A stretch of DNA of 64,000 bases from Litoditis marina (GCA_964036275.1 OZ038437.1:8313804-8377803), one strand, 5' to 3'; shown: positions 10,801 to 25,800, counted from the first letter of the stretch. The notes: generated by a model from the sequence alone, not told the origin. Numbers and translations are program-made.

Positions 10801-13800
10801 ACCTAGTGAAACTATTTCAAGAAATTTAGAGGAGAGAAAGGAGAATTTAGAGAGAAATTAGATAGTCCAGAATGTAACTAGCTAGCAACTATTATTTGGA
10901 TGGATAGTGACAATGAGTGGCTGGATAGGACGTGCCCAATGGCAATGGGTACAGATATGTGTCGATCAATATTAGACTTCTCTCATTTTATATAAAAGAG
11001 TAATGGGAATGTTCTTTTCTAGTCCATATTTTCGTTTAATGAGTGGATTATTGTGGAGAACTCTAAATATGCGATTAACTAGCATTGTTAATGGCCAAGA
11101 GTTGATTTTATAGAAACTAACTAGTTGGACAATTCTGTCCTCGAAATCAGTATACAAGCAACACGTTCGAGAAAAACGAATTATTTCCCCAGCTATGGTA
11201 TTTAAACCAGACCTTGTGTCAATATTAGAATGAAAATTAGGGTTACGAAGTACTCTGAATTTGTATAGGTCAGTTTTATTGAAAAGTGACGTAACAATAT
11301 TATTTCGGTTTAACTTTATTTCCAAGTCAAGAAAATCACATTCAAGCTTAATATCTGCAGTAGGCTCTAAATTGAGTGTAGGATCATAAATTAGAGGAAT
11401 ATTTTCTTTGAAATCTTCACAGTGATGAGATATATGTAAAACATCATCTATATATCTATAACTGTTATTATATTTTCTAGCTACAAAATTTCCTACAGCA
11501 GAAATAGTTGACTTCATGAATTTGTACTCCATGAATGACAATGTAAGATCAGCTATTTGTGGGGAGCAATTCGCACCTTGTGGGATACCAAACTTTTGTT
11601 GATATACAGAACCAGCATAGTTAACAAAGCTATTGTCAAGTAAGGAACGCACCTTGTGGGATACCAAACTTTTGTTGATATACAGAACCAGCATAGTTAA
11701 CAAAGCTATTGTCAAGTAAGGAACAAACATATCATATAGAATACTTCGTTTTTTGTATAATAATTTCCTTTCCCTGAACTACTTGAGGAGTAATTACAAT
11801 AGTTACCGTTAATGTGTACATAGTTTTGGTTTTTCATACAAATCTCCAATAGTCCATACATGCTTGATTTAACAACACTATGTGGTAAATTTGTAAATAG
11901 ACTGGTGAAGTCTGCTGAAAATATTCGGGTGTCCGAGTTTGGTATAATTTTCAGAATATCTTTAACTACTGTGAAACTATTATCAACAGCCCAAAACATT
12001 TTGACACCGGTTCTCTCAAATATGACATTGCATAGGTTTTTGAAATGCACTCTAACATGTTTTAGAATGATTTGTAAAGTGACAGAAAGTGTTTTTAAAC
12101 TGCTATGTTTGGCTCCACTTATGAATCTGAACTTTATAGGTTGTTTATGCATCTTTGGTATACCGTAAATTAGAGGTAAACTGATATTATCGTCAGAATT
12201 TTTAAGGCTGAGTGAATTATGAATTCGTCGGTGTCTTTCAAGCACATGTTGTATGTTAAGATTTACAGAACTGAAATGGGCAAGTTTATGTTTCAAATAA
12301 ATTTTCAATATGTTTTTTCCAGAAACGACATAATTGTTGGTGTGGAGATCAAATTTGAGAACTGAAATGGGCAAGTTTATGTTTCAAATAAATTTTCAAT
12401 ATGTTTTTTCCAGAAACGACATAATTGTTGGTGTGGAGATCAAATTTGAGCAGATAAAGTTCCCCGCGGTTACTGTATGCAACATGAATCCGTACAAGAA
12501 CTCATTTGCGAGGCAGTCGAGCACTATTAAATCGGCCGTAAGTGAATGTACACTGTTAGTCAATTGCATAGTCACGTGAAATATGTTAAACACAGCACAA
12601 CTCAGAAATTTGCAATGACAAAGTGCACAACTTATCATTGGAATGCTGACTCTACGTGACTATTCAATCTAGCATTTATATTTCGATTTGAAGACGTGAA
12701 GCTTGAATATTACGATGTGTCACCTTAGTTCTACACGGGTGTGTAATTCGAATACATAGAATTTTCAAAAAAATGCAAGGTAACCTTGTTCATAGTATTC
12801 TAAATTGTATGCTTCACCAACTACGGGAACTTCAGTTGATTCTTTCAGCTGGAATCGTTCGAGCTGGCCATTGAGCGCGGTGCGATGGCTCACGAGCGGA
12901 ACAAGAGGTAAGTTAAGCTGTTACAGTAAAAAAAAAACACTAAAAGTAGTGGACGTGAACACACGTGAACAAACACGTGAAGTTTCGCGATGGAAACGTG
13001 ATCACGTATCCGAATGGCCGAACAAAGAAGTGCTGTAGAGCCGAAACGACTTTGCCTAGTTCGAGCGCAACCCTGTTTTGGTCCGCCTAATCGTCATGGT
13101 CTTCGGTCAGAAATGGGAAAACATTCCAAACATTTCCGGCAGACAAGTAGAAATTGTTTTCTTCGCTGAATGTATAGAACAAAAAGCCATTTCACCAAAT
13201 GACAGTTCAGGTCTCTACCCTCAAATGATCACACCGTCCGCGCGTCCTTCGTGTACTGTAGTTCTTCGGTGGACGGACACTATACCCCGCAGGCGGAGGG
13301 CGAGGAACAGTGTGTGGGTTATATAGGTTTTGTCAAACCGTTGTGGACACCGTACCATCGATTTTCTAAGGGGCGGGGTTTGGCGAGCAGCCAACTCGCC
13401 TGCGTATCTTTGATCTACACACTCTATCGTCTGTTGGCAGATAATCAACGACCGCTCGCCCCGCATCGCTCGATCAATCGAGCCATCTGCTGTTTTTCTC
13501 GGGAGAATGGCGACTATACTCGAAAATTATTCATATTCGTAGTTTAATTTCCATGATAAGTTGTATTTCTCTTAGTTCTATGGCCATTGTTTGTATGGTT
13601 TTTCTAAGAACGTGTGAATGTAAAACGCCACCACCCAAATATGTATTGTTTCTAGTGTTAGTTCCCAGTATAAACAAACTAGTGAAAATATAGTATATAC
13701 TTGTAATTTTTATTATGATTTACTTTCTTGCATTGTATTATTTAAAAAAATGAAAAAAAGTAAAACAACGGCAAACTTTCGCGACATTCAAAAAAAGGTA

Positions 13801-16800
13801 GAAAATAGGATAACCGAAACGAGGATAGGAAGGTAATTTTCAGATATGTGCCTCTCTACCCCATGACAACCACTACTGGAACTGCGCCCCGACGGCAGAT
13901 TGGTCCACCAAACTGTGCGGCAGTTGCGACCTGCTGGGAAACTGTGCAGCGATGAGCAATGGAAGCACACACATCTGTCATTGTCATGACAGGAACTGCA
14001 TTCTGTCCGCTGGTCAAGTGAAGGTTGGTTTCTCACGTGAATTACCCGTGTTACACGTGAACATTGGCTCTTCTTGTACGCGTGATCTATACATGTTTTC
14101 TGCTAGTATTATCTTTTTCAGTTGAGAGTTGACAACATTTTTCAAGCACTAGGTTTTAGTTTTTTTTCGCTATCATTCCAACACGTAATTGATTACACTT
14201 CAAGAAAAAACCTCAACGTGAACTCTGCACAATCCTAGAGGCCTGAGAGAACCTTTATTTATAGAAAAAAATTAGTTTCTAGGAACAACTGGTATTTAGT
14301 ACCGTTGTTCAGTTATAGTGTGAAAAGAAACCGACGGTTACTGAACATGCATATAATTTTTTTTGCTATAGTGCAAACATGAGAACCATTTATAAAGATT
14401 TGGCGTGCTGTAATGAATCTTGAATGTAGAGTTCAATTTCAGGTCGAAGGTAGATGGCCTCTCCATCTCTTCACAACTCCCTGTCGGAATACTACCTGTA
14501 TCTGTGCGGTACCCCGATCAAACGAAGATGAGGAGAATACTTCAAGGACTGTCCCCTTCTGTGGTCCCGCCGAGACCTGGCTGCTGGCACAGTGCCATAA
14601 TTGTGACTGGTGGGGGAGGTGAGTTTACTGTTTTCACGATTCCGACCAAAGATTGCGCGGGCAGAGACTGTCTTAGTCTCTCTGCGCCTCATTGATCTGC
14701 ATGCTGTCTCGCTTCTGTAGCTGCCAAACGCAAAAATTGGCGCTGAGTTCCCTCATTGAACGTTGGCAGCGTGCCAATATAATGTAATTCCCATTAAAAC
14801 CACCTGAGAGAACTATAAGTTTTTTGAAACTTTGACATGATGAAAAACCACCAAGAACTGGCTGCTGGCACAATGTCACAACTGCGATTGGTGGGGAAGT
14901 TGGGTTATAGGAGTTGCTCTCTCTTGTGCCAGTACGGTGTTTCGCTCTTTAACGCTGTGTTTGTAGTTTGATCGATTGGCTCATAATTCGTAAGCTAATG
15001 GCTATGGTCTGATAGTCAACATGAATTTCACTGTTTAGAGATACATTCTCATTCATTCTTTTTATATTTTTATCTAGTCTCCTACATCTTATCCGGTTCA
15101 TCCCTGATCTGCTATTCTCTGAAAACAACTCTGAGACTGGAGTTTGGTCTATACAGGATGAAAATACATTTTCTCAAAAAAAGCACAACATAACAGATGT
15201 AGCCGTGCCTCGGGGCCCACGGCGGACGAAGAATGTATTTGTGAGGAGTACGGTAGCACTTGTTTTGCTGTGCAACGGGTCAAGGAAACGAGAGAAAGAA
15301 GAGCGGCTGTGGAACACAGGAATGAGGTAATAGCAATCAGAATAGATTCGAAAATATTCGTAAAAACAGAGGTTTGCAAAAACTTATGAATACTGAAATG
15401 ACAGCAACAGAACGCCGAGAGCAGAGAATACGAAAAGGTAGATTTGTGATTATAAACTTGAGTTACAAGCCAATTTGTTGAATGTTCATCAGTTTTGCTT
15501 ACCTGAAGCGATTGGTCTATAAAGTAGAGAAATGATAAAACCCAACTTGAGATAATTTCAATGTGGAATGTCAACATGGTGAGATGACTTCGTTTGTTTG
15601 AGTCACCTGCAACCGCTTTGTTTTCTCGTGAGCAGAATGTCACCTCTCCAAGATAGAATGAGATTTTTCCGTGAGCACGTGCGGTTCGCGTGAGATGCTA
15701 ACGTGAGTTTAATACATTTTCCCCCAGGTACGAGTCCGTCGTGAAGAACGTCGTATCTACGAGCGTATTCTCAGTCATTACGAGGGACTTCTGGCAGTCT
15801 ACTCCAAGTGCGAATGTGAACCGGCGACGGGTTGTGTGGCGTTGAAAGAGAAGGTTTGTAAATAAAACAATTACTGAATAACGGTAGGTAATAAAATTGA
15901 AAAATAGAATAGTCTGAGTTCGGTCCGAGTGCAAGTGTGAACCTGCTACAGGATGTGTGGCGTTGAAAGAGAAGGTTTGAGAATCTTTAAACTATTTGCA
16001 ATAATAATAATAATAATATTGGAAAGTGAACAGTAGAACACTCGAGTTTGGTGGTTTTCTTCAAATGTATCCTAATTCACCTGAGAAAGCAGTCTACTCC
16101 AAGTGCGATTGTGGCGTTGAAGTAAGAGGTGTGTAAAACTTTGGTAACCGGCTTCACGACTCAACATGTGAACAAAAAAATCTGAGAACGAGTGTAGTCT
16201 TTTCCATTTCTAATGAGACTCCTACAGTAGGAATCCGAAACTGCCAAGCCGTTTTGCTCACATGCTTTTGATCGGAGAAGTTGAGGATTTTCGTACCTAA
16301 TTTTCCTTCTCAGATAGATTGAAAATACGAGAACATTTTTCATGAACTACATTTTCAGCCTCAGAACCGCCTTTGGAAAGTCAGTAGGAATGGTGTGAAC
16401 TAAAGTACTGCATTTTTGGAATTTTCAATGATTCAGATTGTACAGTTTCTATCACGTTTCACACGCCTGTGAATCTTTACGTGATGATAAACTATCGAGT
16501 GTTTTTCTCCCAAGCACGTTCATTTATTAGATACTTTTTAGTGAATACATCTCTAAAGTTCTGAAATAGTTCCGAAATATTCAGGACGCCGCCAACACCT
16601 CCACTTGTCTCTGTTTCTTCAACAAGAAAAACGACCACATTTGGCCTTGTTATCGAACAGAGGAATGGCAGGAGAGAAAGTGCTCAAAGTACGTGTTCTT
16701 GATGCAAACTATCATTATTGCAATAAAGAATGAAGAAAACCTTAAAATTGTCAAAGTTATTGTTTAAGTTCTTAGAGAGTTAAGAACATATATCCCTGAT

Positions 16801-19800
16801 TAGGGTCAGTGAACTGTGATCTTACACAGTAAACTACACACTACATTCTATTTTTATCTTCCATATCTCCATTTTCTCGTAATTGGAGTGCCACATATAC
16901 CAATGTGGAAAGACACGTGTTCAATCGCGAATGAACATTCTATTCTATTCTATCTTGAAAAACGATTGAACAAAACACGTAAAACAATTCATTAATTTCG
17001 ACCGAAAACGGCGGCATCAAACTGCATCAGGCTATCACACATATTCTGAAGTTCACTTCAACCAATCCGTTCTAGATGTGAGAGTACACTCACTAACTGT
17101 CACTCCCACGGAAATCGAGCTCAAAACTTCGAGTTTGGTGAAAATCCAGTTTGGCCGAAAAATCGAGTTCCGAGTTCGACTTCAACAACCTTACTCACTA
17201 CGCAGACGTAGTCATGGACAGTTCAACTTTCGACTTCTACACTAAGCGAATTTTTCCCAAACAAGTAGTATTAGAGAGATAGTATATAAAGTTCGATTAA
17301 ATTGGCTCTGTAGAATGCCCTCTCTCGAAATCAGCATATCAGAACGAGAAAACAATCAAACTCAATTTTAGATGTAGTACCTTCGGCGACTGTCACTATG
17401 CCGAAGATGAAGAATTCGCAGAAGTTGACTGTTTCTGTGCGATGCCCATCAAAATGTGCGTCAGAATAGAAAGCGCCGAGGGAAACTCCACGGATTTGAG
17501 TGCGTTTTTCTCGTTTTTTTCAATTTCTGTAAAACAGCCATTTCTGTTGTCAGCATTGAAATAACGATGACTCGGCTCAATTGATCGACTCTTAGAATAG
17601 TTGAAGCAATCATTTAATTGACCATGTCGTTGAGGAAAAGTATGTGTCGAATAGAGAGCGCCGAAGGAAACTTAATTTTCAAAAAGTCACCAAGTATCAA
17701 AGTCAAACAAATGTTAACCACGAAGTAGAAAATGGATAAATTATTTAATAATTTCACAAGAACTATTTCACGGAATATATCCAATACGTGAAAGCGTCAG
17801 AAGTTACTTTTCCACATCAAGAGTTAAAGTATCGGATTCGTTAAACCGTTGTGGACACCGTACCATCGATTTTGTAAGGGGCGGGGTTTGGCGAGGGGTC
17901 AACCAGTCTGCGTATCATTGATCCACACACTCTTTTAACTGCTGGCAAGTAGTCAACGAGCACTCGCTCCCCTCAGAACGATTGGCGCCAATTTTCTTCG
18001 ATTGGCCAGCTACAAAAGCGAGAGAGTGTGAAGGTCAATGAGGCCGCAGACATCTGGGTCTCTCTGACCTGCACACTCTCTCGCTCAGCCAATAAAAAAG
18101 TGGCTGGCCAATTGGCTGGGAGTTGTCAGAGAAATCGCTCAATCAATCGGGCCTCTGCTGTCTTTATGGGGGAAATGGCGACTTTATTGAGAGTACAACC
18201 TCGTTTCCAGCTGAGCGAATAGTCAAGTTCTGGGACATTCTACCCGCTACCACAGTGTCTCCGAAGCAGAAAAAGAAGGCGGATCGAGAAAAGGCCTACG
18301 GGTATACGGTAGGTAGCTCAACTACTTTGAAAAGTCCTATCGTATAAGAAATAAACCCTAACTGGGTCACAACACTAGGGTTGTTAAAGCCAAACTCGAA
18401 TTTCGGAAAAACTCGAAATAACTCGAAATTTCGAGTTTCGAGTTCGACTCGAAACTCGAAAAACTCGGTTTTTCTCCAAAACTCGAGTAACTCGAAACTC
18501 GAAAGACTCGGTTTTTCTCCAAACTCGAAAAACTCGAAACTCGAAAAACTCGTTTTTTTCCCAAAACTCGAAAAACTCGAAACTCGAAAACTCGAAATTT
18601 CAAACTCGATTAACAACCCTACACAACACCCTTTTCATCGTCTAATTTTTTTTGTCTCCAATCGGAGTGCCACATCCAACCATGTGGAAAGTCAGGTGTT
18701 GAATCGCGAATAAACATAGTCTATTCTATAGTCCACAACGTCGATTAATTTCTAGAAAAGAGTCTGAGTGTACGTTTCCATCTGATTGTTACATTTGTCA
18801 GTTACTAAGAGACGTAATTAACCTCATGATAACCTGTTCACTATTTTTGAGGGAAAGCTCCTGTTGGCAGAAACACACGAATACACTACGATTCCATAAA
18901 AAATTCCCGATACTCACTTTCTCGAAATATCAACCGCAATGCAGTTGAGATGCTACTCACCGTCACGGTTTGATGAACCGAAAAACGTTTACAACGTTTA
19001 AGGGCACCACCGACCCCATTGCCCTAAAAGCTAAGGCGATGGAGAACATCATATTCGCGGTAGATCAACTAACAGAGTTCGAGAAGTGGGAGATCAGTTA
19101 CAACAAATCGGACTTCATCATCAAGTGCTCATTCAACGGAAAGGAGTGTCATGTGCAGCAGTGCGTTTTTTCGTTTCGAGTTTTATTGATTTGTTTTATG
19201 GATTGAATTTCTTGACCTATAGCTCTGTTGTGCTTTGGATGTCTAAGAGTACTTGTTGTATCGAGTAAAATAGCCGTATCCTGTTAGTTATGACTGTTGT
19301 TATGCAACAATATGTAAATAAACAAATAGGTAATTGTCTTTTTGAGTCTTTTAGTAATCTCTAAACATGACTGCCTCGGGTTAGGAAATACTAAAAATGT
19401 TAACGAAATAAAAATAAGCGTTTCCTCGTTTGTCATAAGACGTGATCAATTGGGACAATTGTTGGCACGGTGCCAACGAATTCAGTTGAAAAATGCAAAA
19501 ACTATCTCTTTGCACAGTTAAAGAAGGGGTATAATGTGGACCAATCCCGTGTCAACGGTCCGTTGAACTGCAATTGAAAAATGTATTGCAGTTCAAAAGA
19601 CTGAACCGTGGCGATTGAATCGTCCTTCTTCAATGAATGGAACCGAAGTGAAAATAATGATTTTTCAGAGATTTCGACGCCTACCTTGATCCCTCATTTG
19701 GCGCCTGTTTCACCTATGTGGCGAGTAAAATGGAGAACATGACCAATGAGAGAGCAGGACCGGCATACGGTAAGTTATAAAATAAGCAAAAATAGGTTAA

Positions 19801-22800
19801 ATCAAATCAAATTAATTAGGATGAAGTTATTAAACAAATGATTAAATGAATTAAAAGTAATAAATACTATCTATCAAATCAATATTAACTAAGTTTAAAA
19901 TAAAATACATCGTTTCGGCCTCATCACCTTTACGATGTCTTAGATGCGGGAATGCGTTAGACTATAGATATGTTGAATTGGGTCAAGCATTTCGGAAATA
20001 TCCCAACTAGTTTCAGACTATTCTTTGTTAGCTCTCTTCTTGTCTATACTGTCAGTCAAGCGCGCAGTCACGTGAAACATGTTAAACACAACAGAACTCG
20101 GAAACATGAAACGACAAAGTGCACACTTCCCCGTTAGAATGCTAACTTTACGTGAATATTCAATAAACTTCTGGTGTACAGACATATCGTCGCTGTGTTC
20201 TTTTACCATTCTGTGTGTGCTCTCGGATTGTATTGGTTCTCATTCCATCTGTGTGGTCTTTAGATACCCCTTCTCATTTTTTCGTTTCTGTTCACGTAAT
20301 GAATCAACAACCAACTGTTTTCTGAAGTTGCGTAGTTGAATGGTTGTTTTCAGGTCTGCGACTGGAAGTTTTTGTCAACGTTACCGAGTACTTGCCTACC
20401 ACTGAAGCTGCAGGTTTGTGGAAGTTGATGAATTTGTTTGAAGCTTATTTTCTTACTGAAGATACCGCGGAACTTATAAAAAAATATTTTCGAGTTTTTT
20501 CGGACGGTTTTTTTTTCAATCTTTGTCAGCTTTCCTCTCAGCGGTGCTGAAGACATTTTCCCAATCTTCATTCAGTGTCAATGCCAGTGTGTTCAGCAGT
20601 GCTGAAGACATTTTTGTTAAAGAAGGACGATCATGTGGCCCAATCACAACGCTTCCGTCCTTTAAACTGCAACACATTTTTCAAATGCAGTTTAAAGAAC
20701 CGATGACACGGGATTGGTCCACATAGTCGTTATGCTCTAATACACAACAGAAACTGAAAACGTTCTTGTAGTTCTGCTGAAATTTTTTTTTCATAATTTT
20801 TCAAGGTGTTCGCCTAACCGTGCATTCCCACGACGAGCAGCCCTTTCCGGATACCCTTGGTTACTCGGCACCGACCGGTTTCGTGAGCAGTTTCGGTATA
20901 CGATTGGTACGTTTCTCTGTCAGCGTAGTGACCAAATACTGTGAAAACGCTGGCAGCTCAAAATAGCGGAGAAGATGCAGGCTGAAATACTGCTGTCGAA
21001 TTAGCCTGCATTCTCCTTTTGAATTTCAAACAGTACAGGCCACATCTGGCTGACCCCGGTATTTTGAGTTGCAACGGTTTTTCAGAGTAATCGTTGTATA
21101 GTCTGTTTCACGCACTTATAACCCTCTACAGTAATCTGCTCTAATTTCCAGATCAGCGTTAGGTAGTTGTATGTTTTTAGAATGACTTCAAGTTTTGCTA
21201 TTGTGTTTTCTAACTTTACTTCTACAAACTGTGAAAGTTTGAAACCGACATCATAATTTATTCATTAGAAAAAGTCTTCGCAACAATTTGAAGGTTACTG
21301 TAGAAGGACATTGATTGGTGAAACGAACTATAGTCTGATCTCGATACACATGTCAGTTTGCTTCTCACAACTTGGCTCGTTCTAAATATATTTATTGATT
21401 TCAATATTTATTGATCGCAGAAATCGATGACTCGTCTCCCGGCGCCCTATGGAGACTGTATCAAGGAGGGAAAGAACGATGACTTCATCTACAAGGACAA
21501 ACAGTACAGCACAGAAGTGGGTTTTGCCTTGAAGGAGGGCAGGATGGAAAGCTAGTTTAGGTACCCCGGGTACCTAAACTAAACGTTGCACGCGCCAACA
21601 CAGAGTAAAACATGTGAACCGTATGCAAATTAGGTGTGTCGGTTCGAACAACAAAAGGTATATATGAGTTTATCTTCAGCAGTTCTTTCATATTAACTTT
21701 CCTTTCTGTCCCCCTTTAAACAGAGTAGAGCACGAATGGCAAATGTCATTTCACACACTTAGGCAGCGGTTTGAGTTCTTTAAAACCAACTGGTGTCGTC
21801 AGTTGAGTTCAAAACTTGTTTTTGCTGACTCGACTGAGGAATTACCGAGTTTCCTCTGGTCCAACTCAAAACCAGTATTCATATAAACCTCAAACCATAA
21901 CGCGAATCCAGGTCTGCCATCTTAGTTGCATTCAGCGTCATCTGACGTGAAGCTGTAGAATAAACTGATCACGTTGCACGTGTTTCGGGAATTGTTCACA
22001 TCTCAGGAGTTTCTAATATTTCACGTGCTCTAATAACTTCTCTACGATTTTACTAAATTCTTCAAGGGCTGTCAGCGTAGTTGCATCCAGCGCCATTTGG
22101 CGCGTACTTGTGGCTGTGGCGACCCCCGGTTCCCTCCGTATAGAGACACCAAGAACTGTCCGGTCGATGAACCGGAGAAAAGTGAGTTTGTCTGAAAAGT
22201 TGAATCAGTTGAATTCACCTTTATTATTATTCATTCCTGCACATATAAAACATAGAACTAGAAGTTTTACAAGATATTAGGAATAAACTGAGTCTCCAAA
22301 GGGATGAGAGCATAACTCTCTCATCTTCGGATAGAGGGGAGCTTTTCAGAAAAACAGTTGATTTTTCGCATCAACTATCGAAGCGCATATGGCCTAGATA
22401 TTCATCACAGAAGAGTTGTAGTTTGCACTAGATAAAAGTCATTATGCCTAGAAGGCCCATACACCTTATTAGTGTGCTTAGGAAATAGCAATACTTGTCA
22501 TAAACATCCATAACTCATCATTTACAAATTGAATACAAGTCCTATCATTGCCCCAAGAACTGCCTGGCGGCGTAGCAATCCCTCAAAAATCTCATGAGAT
22601 ACCTCATGAGATATTCGCATGAGCTTCTCATGAGATTCTATTGATTGCTATGCTACAACATTGAGAGTTCACGAGTAGCTCATGAGGTATCTCATGAGAA
22701 ACTCATATGAACTTCTCGTGAGAATGGAGGGATTGCTAGGCCGCCTGGTTAAAAAACCGGAGAGAGGTGAGTGACTCGGAAATATTTCATCAGTTAAAGG

Positions 22801-25800
22801 GAGGCTGCATTGAATGCCGAATTTGGCTAACGGCTTTAGCCGAAAAGGCACGAGAATCAGAGAAGTGCGCACAATCAATACTCATTCACTCCAAATCATC
22901 CTCTGCGTCTCTGACAGTAAGCAAAACACTAGTGAAGTTTGAACAACAAAGCTTTGAATTGGAAATTCTAGTAAGAAATAGATATCTATCGATTTGTCTC
23001 AATTTGATCTTTTATTTGAAAGTTCATCGCAGCCCCCCTTTAAGCAAATTCAGTATAGCGTTATCGCAGTCAAATGCAAGCCCACACGCACACGGTGTAT
23101 ATTGACCGATCCCGCTGTCTTTGTAGGTTGACCTCATAATTCTCACTTGTGTTATAAATTCAAACTACAACAAAACTTTAGAGCTGACTGATGACTTTTG
23201 GAAATGAAGGATGACAGTTGAAATTGTAACTAAACTTTATTTCAGGGACCTGTCTGAAAGAGCAGATAATGTACGTGACGCAGCACTCGAATGAACTCGG
23301 CTGCAAGTGTCAACAACCTTGCAGGTGGGTTCGTGGTTATATCATATAAAATCGATAGGCAATAGTTATTTTCAGAAGGTCAGTTTGTTGTAAAACATGT
23401 ATATTTGTGTCGTGTATATTAAAGAAGGACGGTTATGTGGATCAATCCCGTGTCAACGGTCGTTTAAAGTGCAACTCAAAAATGTAGTGCAGTTTAAAGG
23501 ACTGAAGCGTTAAGATTGGACCACGTAATCGTCCTTCTTTAACATGTATTTTTAGTTCAGGCTTACTCACGGTTACGTACTCAGGTTACTGGATGAAAAG
23601 GACCGAGAATTGTTAGCTTACCAAAAAGCGATTAGATATAGAATTCACGGCCTTTTTATGACGTTTTCAGCCAAGACGTGTACTCTGTGTCGTACTCGGC
23701 CTCTCGATGGCCGGCGGTTCCTGGGGACCAGTCCGGATGTCCCAAGGGAATGGCCCCACAACACTGCCTTATGTATAAGAGGTAGGGAGAGAGAGAGAAA
23801 GAGAACGAGGAAATGAGAAAGAGAACGAGAAAGAGAGAGAGAGAAGAGGAAGAAACAGAGAAGAGAGAAAAACAGAGAGAGGGAGAGAGATAGAGAGACG
23901 GATCAGTCGGGATGTTCCAAGGGAATCGCGCCACAGCATTGTCTCATGTAAGACAGACAGACAGAAAGAGAAAGAGGGAGAGAGCGACATAATGCGAGAG
24001 AGAAAGAGGGGGCGGGACGCGAGCGTTCCTAGTTATTGGCGAGGAGTCTTGATATCTCAAGATATGCCAAGGAAATGGCCGCAAAACACTGTCTCATGTA
24101 CAAAAAGTACTATCTTTTATATTGTTCGTTTACCTGCGTGATTTTCGTATGTTTGCTTTCTGCTTGTTCATGAAAGTTGAAAGTTGAATAACTTCATTTT
24201 ATTTGATGTTACTTCTTGTCGTACCACAGCTTTTTGGCCTTATTTCTGAGAACTAATTCATTGTTAGTGAAAATTGAGGAAAACATTTTTGAATAAGTGA
24301 TTTAGGGAATATCTAAAACGAACATTTCCGAATATTTTTCCTTTCCAGAGAGCAGGGTGCAATGATTGAGGTCTTTTTCGAGCAGCTCAACTATGAATCT
24401 CTACTGGAAAGTGAAGCCTACGGGGTGGGCTACTTAAAGAACGCGCTCTGTAAAATACAGATTCGCGTTTGGTCGGAACAGTTCCAGAACAGAACAATTT
24501 CGTCTAATTTGAGAGACGAAGACAGTTAGAGAACAAAAATCGATTAGCATTCCCGTCATGCTGTATTTACAGTATAGTTTGTTCCACCCACTTATATCCC
24601 TCTACAGTAATCTGCTATCTCTTCCAGGTCAAAGTTTGGTATATTAGCGTATTCAGAAGTCCTCAAAATGTTGATAGTGTCTTCTGCATGTTTACTACTA
24701 CTAACTCACTGTAGGAGTACTTCGATTGATGAAACAGACTATATAGTGCGTGCCAAGTTCATAAAACATCCGCCTCATGTGAGACTCGAACCGCGCGCGA
24801 AAGTTTGGGAGACGCGAACGCTAACCACTACACCAACTGGGCTTGTTCCAGTAGCGTGGACAAATAGAGTATATGTGTTCTTACACAGCGCGAAGTGCGA
24901 TAACCAGTACATCCTCGCCTTTCTGTAAGCGACGACCATATAGTGTGTGCCAAATTCATTATGTCTGTCTCTCGCCGGAATCGAACCTGCAGGCAAAAGA
25001 TTTGTAGCAGGGCGCTAACCACTGCGCTATTAGAGCGCACAACCGGCAAGCTTTGGAATCGAAGACACGTGCGCGTACACAGCGGAAAGTGAGATATACA
25101 GTACCCTCCCGCCTTTCTGTTAGCGACGACCATAGCAAGTTTTTGAAAGTTTCACAAAAAAGCAGCGGAGATATAGGAGTTATCAAATGTTTGTTGTAGT
25201 TTGACCAGCTTCATGATTCACGAATTTCTAAAGGCAACGAGATCAAACTACGAAAGGCATGGGTTGGCAAAAGCTCTAGAATAACATTGACTTTAAATAT
25301 AGTCCAGTTCATACGTTATGTGCGAGAAAGTGTGAGATACACGATGGTAATCCTTTATCTCGTTTCACAAGACTTGTTAGGTGCCACCTGTAGTTCACTG
25401 TAACTGTATTAAGACAATAACAAAGCGGGCATTGAAAAACGCGAATATTGATATTTCATGTAACTTTTGAAATGCAGTACAAAGTTTCAAACTTAATTTC
25501 ATTTATTCTACAAAACTTTATTTATTAGTTTCAGTTGCCCAACCTCCTTTCGGACTTTGGTGGTCAATTGGGACTGTGGATGGGCGTGTCTGTCATCACA
25601 ATTATGGAGGTAAGTCGTTCAGCAGTTTCTCTCGGCCAATTCTACAACTAACACGGTTTTTAGGTAACCTAACCCTTTTTGGTAACCTTTTTCTCAGGTT
25701 AATTGAGTAAGTAACCTCTAAGTAACCTCAAACCAAAATCGGATTACCATCAAAAATGAAAATAAAAACGGGTTTTCAAGCCAAATTTGATGGTAACCTG

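Noticed and set aside
13078..13326. 82-codon frame as the missing channel exon
   Set aside because: No fitting acceptor and donor phases, and its end runs into a family E repeat.
15149..15643. 164-codon minus-strand open frame
   Set aside because: Antisense to DEG/ENaC exon 7 and its introns; the plus-strand reading has the family cysteines and matching phases.
20541..20610. Two GTGCTGAAGACATTTT blocks, considered as an exon echo
   Set aside because: They do not match any exon; a local intron duplication only.
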